Shown one piece after another: positions 56,577 to 64,000 of a stretch of 64,000 nucleotides of DNA. The DNA lies in assembly GCF_002162035.1 (NCBI RefSeq), contig NZ_CP021138.1:1302001-1366000 (forward strand), in the 5' to 3' direction. The stretch comes from Sulfuriferula sp. AH1 (GTDB lineage: Bacteria; Pseudomonadota; Gammaproteobacteria; Burkholderiales; Sulfuriferulaceae). Each line of letters begins with the position of its first letter. Position 1 is the first letter of the stretch. A model generated the notes under the pieces. That model was not told the origin of the DNA. It made no database searches and saw nothing but the letters and a program-made list of their open reading frames with translations. The position numbers and the translations under genes are program-made.

Positions 56577-56591
56577 ATCAGGAGCAGCAAA

Positions 56592-57947
56592 ATGAACGAC
56601 AACGAACACATACTCAAGCATATCGCCAAGGAAGCCAGCGCCGGTTACGACCGCAAAATCATGGACTATATCCACAATGCGGCTACTCATGGCTTGTATG
56701 AGATCCGCGGCATGGGCGCCAAGCGCGCGCTACCGAATTTCGATGATCTGGTGCTGCTTGGCGCATCATTGTCGCGCTATCCGCTGGAAGGCTATCGGGA
56801 AAAATGCGCGACTAAAACAATATTGGGCACGCGTTTTGCCAGCAAGCCGATCGAGCTGGAAATACCCATCACTATCGCCGGCATGAGTTTCGGCGCGCTG
56901 TCTGCCAACGTCAAGGAATCGCTGGGCCGCGCCGCGACCGAGCTGGGCACTTCGACCACGACCGGCGACGGCGGCATGACCGCCGAAGAGCGCCAGTCGT
57001 CGAAAACGCTGGTGTATCAATGCCTGCCGTCGCGTTACGGCTTTAACCCGGATGACGTGCGCCGTGCCGATGCGATAGAAATCGTCATCGGGCAGGGCGC
57101 CAAACCGGGCGGCGGCGGCATGCTGCTGGGACAGAAGATTTCGCCACGCGTTGCCAAGATGCGCACCCTGCCGGAAGGCATCGACCAGCGTTCCGCTTGC
57201 CGTCATCCGGACTGGACCGGGCCGGACGATCTGGTCATCAAGATCCAGGAACTGCGCGAGATGACCGACTGGGAAAAACCGATCTACATCAAAGTCGGCG
57301 CCACACGCACCTTCCATGACGTCAAGCTCGCCGTCCATGCCGGTGCCGACGTCATCGTGGTGGACGGCATGCAGGGTGGTACCGCTGCCACCCAGACCTG
57401 CTTTATCGAACACGTCGGCATTCCGACGCTGGCGGCATTACGCCAGGCCGTCGATGCGCTGGAAGACCTGAACATGAAAGGTAAGGTGCAGCTCATTATT
57501 TCCGGCGGGGTGCGCACCGGTGCCGACGTAGCCAAAGCCTTGGCGATGGGTGCAGATGCTGTGGCTATCGGTCAGGGCGTGCTGTATGCGCTGGGCTGCA
57601 ATCACGACGCGTACACGCTGGACGGCTTGGTACATAGTGCCTGCAATGATTATGCCAATCTGGGTACCGCAGCAGGGTTTTGCCATCACTGCCACACCGG
57701 TCGCTGCCCGGTCGGCATCACCACCCAGGACGAACAATTGGCACAACGACTGATGCCCGATCTGGGGGCAAAGCGGTTGAAGAACTACCTGAAAACGCTG
57801 AACATGGAACTAACCACGCTGGCGCGCGCCTGCGGCAAGCAGAACGTGCATCATCTGGAACGCGAAGATCTGGCCGCGATGACGATCGAAGCGGCTGCGA
57901 TGGCACGATTACCACTGGCGGGAACGGACTGGATACCAGGATTCTGA
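56592..57947 (+). CDS. mgsC: N-methylglutamate synthase subunit C (FMN/Fe-S glutamate synthase-like)
   Basis: 451 residues, GltB-like alpha/beta barrel: ITIAGMSFGALSANVKESLG near residue 95, GAKPGGGGMLLGQKI, IYIKVGATRTFHDVKLAVHA, DGMQGGTAATQT and the iron-sulfur Cys set in GFCHHCHTGRCPVGITTQD (three Cys as for a 3Fe-4S cluster). Reduces the imino product of 2-oxoglutarate and methylamine to N-methylglutamate. AGGAGC lies upstream of the ATG. Last gene of the cluster. Confidence 0.9.
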   Translation: MNDNEHILKHIAKEASAGYDRKIMDYIHNAATHGLYEIRGMGAKRALPNFDDLVLLGASLSRYPLEGYREKCATKTILGTRFASKPIELEIPITIAGMSFGALSANVKESLGRAATELGTSTTTGDGGMTAEERQSSKTLVYQCLPSRYGFNPDDVRRADAIEIVIGQGAKPGGGGMLLGQKISPRVAKMRTLPEGIDQRSACRHPDWTGPDDLVIKIQELREMTDWEKPIYIKVGATRTFHDVKLAVHAGADVIVVDGMQGGTAATQTCFIEHVGIPTLAALRQAVDALEDLNMKGKVQLIISGGVRTGADVAKALAMGADAVAIGQGVLYALGCNHDAYTLDGLVHSACNDYANLGTAAGFCHHCHTGRCPVGITTQDEQLAQRLMPDLGAKRLKNYLKTLNMELTTLARACGKQNVHHLEREDLAAMTIEAAAMARLPLAGTDWIPGF

Positions 57948-58020
57948 ATAATCGATAATCCCCTTGGAAAGAATGCTATTTCTGAGGGGTTGCCGAGGAT
58001 CGGATGCTGCAGCGATAGAG

Positions 58021-58051
58021 TAAACCCGTTTACACAAAATCCAGGACACCC
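58021..58051 (-). mobile_element. Possible IS256-type end remnant
   Basis: The stretch (minus strand begins GGGTGTCCTGGATTTTGTGT and ends in GTAAACGGG-TTTA) resembles the conserved end sequence of IS256-family elements. No transposase coding remains in 57948-58226, which otherwise shows nothing. Judged from memory only. Confidence 0.35.
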
Positions 58052-58226
58052 TTGATGGGGGACTGCGCGTTGCATGTGGCGTGGCTGGTCGTGTCGACGG
58101 TATTGCCTGTATCCATCACCCCCCAAATTGGGTGACACACCGCGCTGTCAGTGAAACTGAATGCACAGCTGGTGATCACGGGTGCTGGTGGTGACGGCAT
58201 CGGGCAGGTCTACCAAATGTTTTCCG

Positions 58227-58991
58227 TCATTTAGTTTCCAGCCAGCGGCACTGACGGCTATTGAGCGCTTTGCGGGCAGCGGCAATGGTTTTGAATGGGC
58301 TGGGGTTTTCAAGGCAACGATCGTCTTGCTGGATATTGAGTTTGCCGTTCTGTTCGCTAAAGCGAAGTAAGACGGTAGTGATAAATTCCTGAGGAGATTC
58401 ATTCTTGTCGGCGGGTGCAGCGCTGTCGCTGTAGCCTAGCGTAATCAGCATGGCGTCGGGCACTGCCTTGGCTACTGCCATGGCCTTGACATAGCTGCAA
58501 CGGGGTTTGCCCACCAACCTGCCCTTGACGCGTACAATATTTATTGGGAAAACTGCATTAACCGAAAGGTCGGGATTGAGCATGAACAGGTGGCAGGTCT
58601 GTTGGCGCTCATTTATCCAATTACAATTATCAGCAAGGGGATTGTCAGAATCGTGCTTGCAATCCGCCAGCGGTACTGGGTCGGAGTTAATGGATGCAAG
58701 AGCAGAATAGTATTGGCGGCCATTAAACAGCCATGCAAAATATGCTGAATCTTCGTACATAGCAGTTCCATCTATATTGTATGACGCTTTGAATCCATTG
58801 AATCCATCTGGCCATACTGACGTATGCGTATCTACGTAAGGTTTCACAATACGATCTATGACTGGTTCTAATTTATTAAATGCCTGCTTAGGCGTGATTG
58901 AACGATCCAATGTCAATTCCGCGTATGATGTTAAAGGCACGCAAGCCATTAGTGAAATGAATGTTACGTATAAATACGTTGCTATTCTCAT
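58227..58991 (-). CDS. Exported hypothetical protein, candidate immunity protein
   Basis: 254 residues with a signal peptide (LYVTFISLMACVPLTSYA, cleaved near SYA-EL) and about six cysteines in the mature part (ADCKH, DNCNW, QTCHLF, PRCSYV, DRCLE, RQCRW), fitting three disulfides in the periplasm. No family recognised. It is 14 bases downstream of the GH19 putative effector on the same strand; a periplasmic protein next to a peptidoglycan hydrolase suggests immunity, by inference. Confidence 0.68.
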   Translation of the reverse strand: MRIATYLYVTFISLMACVPLTSYAELTLDRSITPKQAFNKLEPVIDRIVKPYVDTHTSVWPDGFNGFKASYNIDGTAMYEDSAYFAWLFNGRQYYSALASINSDPVPLADCKHDSDNPLADNCNWINERQQTCHLFMLNPDLSVNAVFPINIVRVKGRLVGKPRCSYVKAMAVAKAVPDAMLITLGYSDSAAPADKNESPQEFITTVLLRFSEQNGKLNIQQDDRCLENPSPFKTIAAARKALNSRQCRWLETK

Positions 58992-59005
58992 AAAAATTCC
59001 TAATA

Positions 59006-60235
59006 TTAGCTGAATGCGGCATAAGCCAGTTTTGCAAATTTGCGTCGATTAAGTACTGGGCTATCCGTTGTTGGATGTTTGTTATAAGCAGCCAGCTCGC
59101 CTGAGTTGACGATATGCGTCACTGCGTCAATGGCAGCGTCGTTCATGCCAGCATCCGCTGCCTGCCAGCAATGCTTGTATACCCAGAACACCACAGCCGA
59201 TCGGATGGCATAAGGCATTTCGCTGACTTTGTCTGGGTGCGCAATAAAATCAACGTCCTCGCCCCATAATTCTTTGTGCTTTTCTTTAAATTTCTGATAA
59301 TTGTCCCGCCCCGTAGTCTGCTTCATCCCGCGCCCACGGAAATTCCAGCCGTCGTTGGGTTGCGTCTTGTCATTACCTAAATCAGTGTTTCCCTTTGGCC
59401 CATAAACCTTATTCGCAATCACTCGCTGTTGTTCAGTGGTGAGCACGACTTTACTGTTTTCCGTACGGCCATCGGTTTTAGCTTCGTCGTGATGCCGTTT
59501 ATAATAGCCAAACTTTGCTAGTAGCACCGATGCCTTGTAATTGAAGCTCTCGGGTGCGCCTGATAGTAATGGCCCGGCTTCCTGCTTCACTTGCCCAAAA
59601 AAATGTGCCCGCCGTATTGGCGTATCCAGCTTATACCTGGCAAGGTCCGTGTTCAGTTCGTCAGCGATCGCTTGCAAGTGTGCATCGGCTGGTTTCCCGC
59701 CTTTGTTTTTTGGAAAAATCTTCCTCAACTGCGCCACCGTAATCTCCCCCGGCACGGCCCGCTCAGGTCTGGCTTGCGGCTGCCCGTTCTCATTTTTGCC
59801 CTGATCGGGTTTAATACCCTGATCACCCGCTGGTGATGGCGCAGGGGCGGGCGCGGGTGCAGGTTGATTCGGACGTGGCTTAGTTGGCGGTGCATCGGGT
59901 AACGGTTCGGTTTTAGCGGGCACTTTAAATGTTTTGAGCATCTTGCGCACCAGCTTCTTGTGACCGGGCTCGGCGATGACATCGTCCAGTTTCTTCCAGG
60001 CTTTTGCCTGGCGTGACCAGACGAAGGTCAGAATGGGGTTGAAACTGCTGGGGGAGAGTTCGATACAATAATTTTGTGCCGTGGTCACGCCGCTTTTCTC
60101 ATGTCCGTCGTATTTGATCTTGTACTTGACGTCATCCATGCCTTCCAGATAACGGTTTACAAAGCAGATCATAACTTTACCCGGTTTATTCGGATGGCCG
60201 AACACATCATCCAGAAAATCCTCCCATAAGTTCAT
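59006..60235 (-). CDS. GH19-type lysozyme/chitinase domain protein, putative secreted effector
   Basis: 409 residues without signal peptide. Residues about 1-105 are a separate domain (DDVKYKIKYDGHEKSG, KLDDVIAEPGHKKLVRKMLK) of unknown type, about 107-160 a Pro/Gln-rich linker, and about 165-409 a glycoside hydrolase 19/endolysin-like domain: RRAHFFGQVKQEAG near residue 205 (catalytic Glu candidate), NDGWNFRGRGMKQTTGRDNY near 305 and AVVFWVYKHCW. Such architecture (no export signal, linker, cell-wall hydrolase, exported neighbour) fits a type VI or similar contact-dependent effector. ATGA overlap with a 41-codon gene upstream. Confidence 0.78.
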   Translation of the reverse strand: MNLWEDFLDDVFGHPNKPGKVMICFVNRYLEGMDDVKYKIKYDGHEKSGVTTAQNYCIELSPSSFNPILTFVWSRQAKAWKKLDDVIAEPGHKKLVRKMLKTFKVPAKTEPLPDAPPTKPRPNQPAPAPAPAPSPAGDQGIKPDQGKNENGQPQARPERAVPGEITVAQLRKIFPKNKGGKPADAHLQAIADELNTDLARYKLDTPIRRAHFFGQVKQEAGPLLSGAPESFNYKASVLLAKFGYYKRHHDEAKTDGRTENSKVVLTTEQQRVIANKVYGPKGNTDLGNDKTQPNDGWNFRGRGMKQTTGRDNYQKFKEKHKELWGEDVDFIAHPDKVSEMPYAIRSAVVFWVYKHCWQAADAGMNDAAIDAVTHIVNSGELAAYNKHPTTDSPVLNRRKFAKLAYAAFS

Positions 60236-60357
60236 GCCACGCCCTCGGAGAAAATCAGAATGGTAGTTAATGAGAATGTATGCTGGGACAAGTCGCTGCC
60301 GCGATAGCCAGCCAGTTTCGCTAGCTCGTGGCTGCGGATGAGGGGAGATTCGGTCAT
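60232..60357 (-). CDS. 41-residue ORF coupled to the effector gene
   Basis: A short frame beginning MTESPLIRSHELAKLAGYRG and ending with a hydrophobic ILIFSEGVA; its TGA overlaps the effector ATG (ATGA). No strong ribosome site is seen. It may be a leader or the left-over end of a larger adaptor or loading gene whose front was lost. The rest of 60358-60588 shows no gene. Confidence 0.4.
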   Translation of the reverse strand: MTESPLIRSHELAKLAGYRGSDLSQHTFSLTTILIFSEGVA

Positions 60358-60588
60358 GGGAACCCGATTTGGTATAGTTGTGGGTTAATGGAGGCTACTT
60401 TTATTATGGATGGATAATAACTTTATAGGACCAACCCTGTCAATATGCCTGGGTTGTGGTTGGGTCACATTCCCTGAAGGTTGGCGTGTGGTTTCTGCGC
60501 ACATAAACCTGAACGAAAATAGTTTGGGTTTGCCTGCGACTGCAATTAGCAAATGACTGTGCCGTACTGACAATATTTCAATTCAAGA

Positions 60589-60616
60589 CCCGCTGCATTC
60601 GGAAAAGCAGGGGTTT
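60589..60616 (+). terminator. Possible terminator upstream of flhB
   Basis: CCC-G-CTGC pairs with GCAGGGG (one bulged G) and is followed by TTTT. No gene upstream on this strand needs it; it could end antisense or leader transcripts. The flhB promoter should lie in 60617-60700, but I see no clear sigma28 or sigma54 match. Confidence 0.45.
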
Positions 60617-60715
60617 TACGGTCTTATTCGGTCGATGCTTAACTGACTTTTTCGTCAATAATCGAAACTGTGTAATCCGTCTTTGTGTGAGACGGGTGTT
60701 CAGGAGCAATGAGCG

Positions 60716-61888
60716 ATGGCTGAAGATAGCGATCTTGAGAAAACGGAACAGGCCACACCCCAGCGACTTGAAAAGGCGCGGGAAGAGGGCGATGTGCCGC
60801 GTTCGCGCGAATTGGCTACCTTCACCGGGTTGCTGGCTGCAGGGAGCGGCATCTGGCTATCCGGGGATCATCTGGTACGGCAACTGGAAACCATACTGAT
60901 TTCCGGCATGTCGTTCGAGCGTGCACAGGCCTTTGATTTTGCTATGGTTTACTCGCGAATGGGGAAAAATCTGAGCGATTTGCTACTGGCATTTGCACCG
61001 CTGGCAGGATTGCTGATTGCGGTAGCAATCCTGTCGCCAGCGTTAATCGGGGGCTGGCTGTTCAGTACCAAGGCATTGGTGCCGAAATTTACGCGCATGA
61101 ATCCAATCAAGGGATTGAGCAATCTGGTATCGACCCATGCGTTGGTGGAACTAATAAAAGCAATCGGCAAATCAGCGCTGGTCGGTGTGGTGGCATGGAT
61201 GGTCGTTGTTCATGAACAGGATGCTGTGTTCTCGCTGAGTGTCGAGTCCATCCATGAAAGCACAACCCATCTGGGTGCATTGTTATGGTTTGCATTTATT
61301 TCGATGACCGGCGCGCTGGGTCTGATTGTGCTGATCGATGCGCCTTATCAGATGTGGAATTACGCCAAGAAATTGAAGATGACGCGCGAAGAAGTGCGGC
61401 AGGAAGCCAAGGAATCCGAAGGCGATCCTCAAGTCAAGGCCCGTATCCGGGCGCAGCAACGTGAAATGGCGCGTCGCCGGATGATGGCGGAGGTGCCGAC
61501 CGCCGATGTGGTGGTCACCAACCCCACGCACTATGCCGTAGCGCTCAAGTATGCGGACGGCGCGATGGGTGCCCCTATCGTTGTAGCGAAAGGCGCCGAC
61601 GAAGTTGCCGCCAAAATCCGCGAACTGGCCGCCGAGCATCGCATTCCCACTCTGGAAGCGCCGCCATTGGCACGTGCGCTGTATCGCCACGCCGAGCTGG
61701 GCACCGAGATCCCTGAAGCGCTTTATACTGCCGTCGCCGAAATCCTGGCTTATGTATTTCAGCTGCGCGCCTATCGCCAGCGCGGCGGTGTTGCACCGAC
61801 CATTCCGAGCGATATCGAGGTGCCGCCTGAACTTGACCCACTGAATCCGGCGGCAACCGCAAAGCCCGCTAATGGAGATATGCAATGA
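60716..61888 (+). CDS. flhB: Flagellar export protein FlhB
   Basis: 390 residues: EKTEQATPQRLEKAREEGDVPRSRE opening, four membrane helices (about 30-50, 90-110, 140-165, 185-205) and the cytosolic autocleavage site VVTNPTHYAVALKY (NPTH intact) near residue 265. It switches export from rod/hook to filament substrates. AGGAGC lies about 10 bases upstream. The Pro-rich C-terminal 30 residues are variable in the family. Overlaps flhA by 4 bases. Confidence 0.95.
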   Translation: MAEDSDLEKTEQATPQRLEKAREEGDVPRSRELATFTGLLAAGSGIWLSGDHLVRQLETILISGMSFERAQAFDFAMVYSRMGKNLSDLLLAFAPLAGLLIAVAILSPALIGGWLFSTKALVPKFTRMNPIKGLSNLVSTHALVELIKAIGKSALVGVVAWMVVVHEQDAVFSLSVESIHESTTHLGALLWFAFISMTGALGLIVLIDAPYQMWNYAKKLKMTREEVRQEAKESEGDPQVKARIRAQQREMARRRMMAEVPTADVVVTNPTHYAVALKYADGAMGAPIVVAKGADEVAAKIRELAAEHRIPTLEAPPLARALYRHAELGTEIPEALYTAVAEILAYVFQLRAYRQRGGVAPTIPSDIEVPPELDPLNPAATAKPANGDMQ

Positions 61889-63966
61889 ACGATTTCAAAC
61901 TTCCGGCCTGGTTGGCTGTACCCGGTGGTGCAGTACTGGTCGCACCGATCATCATCATCGTCATGCTGTCGATGATGGTGCTGCCGTTGCCGCCGTTCAT
62001 TCTGGATATCTTCTTCAGCTTCAATATCGCGCTGTCGATTATTGTCTTGCTCACCAGCCTGTATACCGTCAAGCCGCTGGATTTCATCGTGTTCCCGACG
62101 GTTCTGCTGGTCAGCACCATGCTGCGCCTGTCGCTTAACGTGGCTTCCACCCGTGTGGTGCTGACTGAAGGCCACACCGGCCCTGACGCTGCGGGCAAGG
62201 TGATCGAGGCTTTCGGCCATTTCCTGATCGGCGGCAATTACACGGTCGGTATCGTGGTGTTCATTATTCTGACCATCATCAATTTCATGGTTGTGACCAA
62301 GGGCGCAGGACGTATTGCCGAGGTCGGCGCACGTTTTACCCTGGATGCGATGCCGGGCAAGCAGATGGCGATTGACGCCGATCTGAATGCGGGCCTGATC
62401 GGCGAACAGGAAGCACGTCTGCGCCGTACCGAAGTCGCTCAGGAAGCCGAATTCTACGGCGCGATGGACGGTGCCAGCAAATATGTGCGAGGCGATGCTG
62501 TTGCCGGCATCATGGTGACTATCATCAATATCATCGGCGGCCTGATCGTCGGTATGGTGCAGCACGATTTGAGCTTCGATGTCGCGATCAAGAATTACAC
62601 CTTGCTGGCAATCGGTGACGGTCTGGTGGCACAGATTCCTTCCCTGATCATTTCTACCGCAGCAGGTATCGTCGTATCCCGCGTGGCCAGCGATCAGGAT
62701 ATCGGCGGCCAATTGCTGGGCCAGCTCTTTGCCAAGCCGGTGGTGCTGTTTATCGCTGCCGGCATCATCGGCGGCATGGGCGTGATCCCGGGCATGCCGC
62801 ATCTCGCTTTCATCATGCTGGCTGCGGTTTTGGCTGGCGGGGCGTATACCTTGACGCAGAAAGCCAAACTGGCGGCCACCGCAGCTGAACCCGAAGTGCC
62901 GGCTGTTTCTCTGGAAATGGAAGAAGCTACCTGGAAGGACATCATGCCGGTTGATACGCTGGGCCTGGAAGTCGGCTACCGCCTGATTCCGCTGGTGGAC
63001 AAGATGCAAGGCGGCGAACTGCTGCGCCGCATCAAGGGGCTACGCAAAAAATTCGCGCAGGAGATCGGCTTTCTGCCGCCTTCCGTGCACATACGCGACA
63101 ATCTGGAGCTCAAGCCGTCCGGTTACCGCATTACGCTAAAAGACGTCGAGGTCGGCAGCGGCGAATCGCATACCGGACAGTTCCTTGCCATCAATCCCGG
63201 CGTAGTCAGCGGCACCTTGCCGGGAACGACCACCACCGACCCTGCCTTTGGCCTACCGGCCATCTGGATAGAAAGCAATCTGCGCGATCAGGCGCAGGCG
63301 ATGGGCTATACCGTGGTGGACGCCGGTACTGTGATCGCGACGCACCTCAATCACCTGATCACACAGCATGCCGCTGAATTGCTCGGTCGTCAGGAAGTGC
63401 AGCTGCTGCTGGATCATCTCGCCAGCGAGTCGCCCAAGCTGATCGAGGATCTGGTGCCGAAACTGTTGTCGTTGTCGTCATTGCAGAAAGTGTTGCAGAA
63501 CCTGTTGAGCGAAGGCGTACATATCCGTGACATGCGTACCATCATCGAAACGCTGGCTGAACATGCCGTACGCATCCAGGACACCAACGAATTGACCGCC
63601 ATGGTGCGCATTGCGCTGGGCCGTGCGATCGTTCAGCAGATCTACCCCGGCGCGCAGGAATTACCTGTCATGGCGCTGGATAACCGTCTGGAGCGTTTGC
63701 TGATGCAGGCAATACAGGCGAGTGGCCCTGAAGGCGCAGGCATAGAGCCCGGGCTGGCTGACACGCTGGCTACACAGGCTGATCTGGCGACCCGTCAGCA
63801 GGAGAAAATGGGTCTGCCGCCGGTTTTATTGGTTCCCAATTCATTGCGTGCCTTGTTGTCACGTTTTTTACACCGCGCGATTCCACAATTGAAAGTATTG
63901 TCGCATTCGGAAATTCCCGACTCTAAAACGATTAGAGTCACCAGTCTGGTTGGAGGCCAAGCATGA
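61885..63966 (+). CDS. flhA: Flagellar export protein FlhA
   Basis: 693 residues: about eight N-terminal membrane helices with the FHIPEP signature region VLLVSTMLRLSLNVASTRVVLTE, GDAVAGIMVTIINIIGGL, and a large cytosolic domain (about 330-693) that docks export substrates (ELKPSGYRITLKDVEVG, AEHAVRIQDTNELTAMVRIALG). Forms the export gate with FlhB. Overlaps flhF by 4 bases. Confidence 0.96.
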   Translation: MNDFKLPAWLAVPGGAVLVAPIIIIVMLSMMVLPLPPFILDIFFSFNIALSIIVLLTSLYTVKPLDFIVFPTVLLVSTMLRLSLNVASTRVVLTEGHTGPDAAGKVIEAFGHFLIGGNYTVGIVVFIILTIINFMVVTKGAGRIAEVGARFTLDAMPGKQMAIDADLNAGLIGEQEARLRRTEVAQEAEFYGAMDGASKYVRGDAVAGIMVTIINIIGGLIVGMVQHDLSFDVAIKNYTLLAIGDGLVAQIPSLIISTAAGIVVSRVASDQDIGGQLLGQLFAKPVVLFIAAGIIGGMGVIPGMPHLAFIMLAAVLAGGAYTLTQKAKLAATAAEPEVPAVSLEMEEATWKDIMPVDTLGLEVGYRLIPLVDKMQGGELLRRIKGLRKKFAQEIGFLPPSVHIRDNLELKPSGYRITLKDVEVGSGESHTGQFLAINPGVVSGTLPGTTTTDPAFGLPAIWIESNLRDQAQAMGYTVVDAGTVIATHLNHLITQHAAELLGRQEVQLLLDHLASESPKLIEDLVPKLLSLSSLQKVLQNLLSEGVHIRDMRTIIETLAEHAVRIQDTNELTAMVRIALGRAIVQQIYPGAQELPVMALDNRLERLLMQAIQASGPEGAGIEPGLADTLATQADLATRQQEKMGLPPVLLVPNSLRALLSRFLHRAIPQLKVLSHSEIPDSKTIRVTSLVGGQA

Positions 63967-64000
63967 ACGTACAAAAATTTATAGCCAGCAATTCCCGTGA
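63963..64000 (+). CDS. flhF: Flagellar GTPase FlhF, start only (cut by window end)
   Basis: The first 12 codons, MNVQKFIASNSR, match the conserved N-terminus of FlhF (usually MxVKKFxAxxxREAL), the SRP-like GTPase that places polar flagella. ATGA overlap with flhA and the usual order flhB-flhA-flhF support this. The rest is outside the window. Confidence 0.8.
   Translation, partial: MNVQKFIASNSR

Noticed and set aside
57948-58226. A gene or regulatory RNA after mgsC
   Set aside because: No frame with sensible composition, no structured conserved motif; only a possible IS end remnant.
61771-63009. A 412-codon minus-strand open frame, His/Asp/Gln-rich
   Set aside because: It lies antisense to flhA and the flhB end; its composition is that of reverse-read hydrophobic codons.

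Overview
The window looks like a chromosomal segment of a betaproteobacterium, probably of the Nitrosomonadales/methylotroph type. The clues are moderate-to-high GC, an fmd-type formamide cluster and an N-methylglutamate (methylamine) pathway as known from betaproteobacterial methylotrophs, sigma54-driven nitrogen operons, and flhB-flhA-flhF at the right edge. Genus cannot be fixed from the sequence alone. Most of the window is devoted to finding nitrogen in small organic molecules.

Left part (1-12.4 kb). A partial acetamidase/formamidase-family gene with a tandemly repeated C-terminal module is followed by a metal ABC binding protein and permease without an ATPase, then an IS3-type transposase remnant. 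From 12.35 kb down to about 3.3 kb on the minus strand runs one tightly packed operon headed by a clear guanidine-I (ykkC) riboswitch. It encodes an ABC substrate-binding protein, a membrane di-iron desaturase/hydroxylase-like protein, two short-chain dehydrogenases, an EamA transporter, a creatininase-family hydrolase, an isochorismatase-family amidase (split by one frameshift), a metallo-beta-lactamase-fold hydrolase, and probably a PAS-PAS-GGDEF-EAL protein. None of the known guanidine-degrading enzymes is present, so this is the best candidate in the window for an undescribed pathway acting on guanidine or a substituted guanidine.

Centre-left (12.5-32.6 kb). Divergent from the riboswitch operon is a sigma54 promoter driving porin-fmdA-fmdB, then a second sigma54 promoter driving urtABCDE-amiE (amide/urea import and aliphatic amidase) and an orphan NorD/CbbO-like VWA protein. 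A CDF metal exporter, the full urease operon ureDABCEFG (with an NtrC-like site upstream) and sigma54-glnK-amtB follow. Together these import and hydrolyse formamide, short amides and urea, and take up and sense the released ammonium.

Centre-right (32.6-46.4 kb). A minus-strand MoxR/DUF58/DUF4381/VWA/VWA/TPR/BatD operon is followed by a HELLH membrane protein, an HflX-like GTPase, a glutaredoxin-like protein and a BrnT/BrnA toxin-antitoxin pair. Then comes an integron-type cassette array of five minus-strand cassettes with four good attC sites and a damaged end site, without any integrase gene in the window.

Right part (46.4-64 kb). A GNAT gene and an XRE-cupin regulator are divergent from purU-mgdABCD-gmaS-mgsABC, the N-methylglutamate route for methylamine. 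A GH19 lysozyme/chitinase-like putative effector with an exported neighbour (candidate immunity protein) separates this from flhB, flhA and the first codons of flhF.
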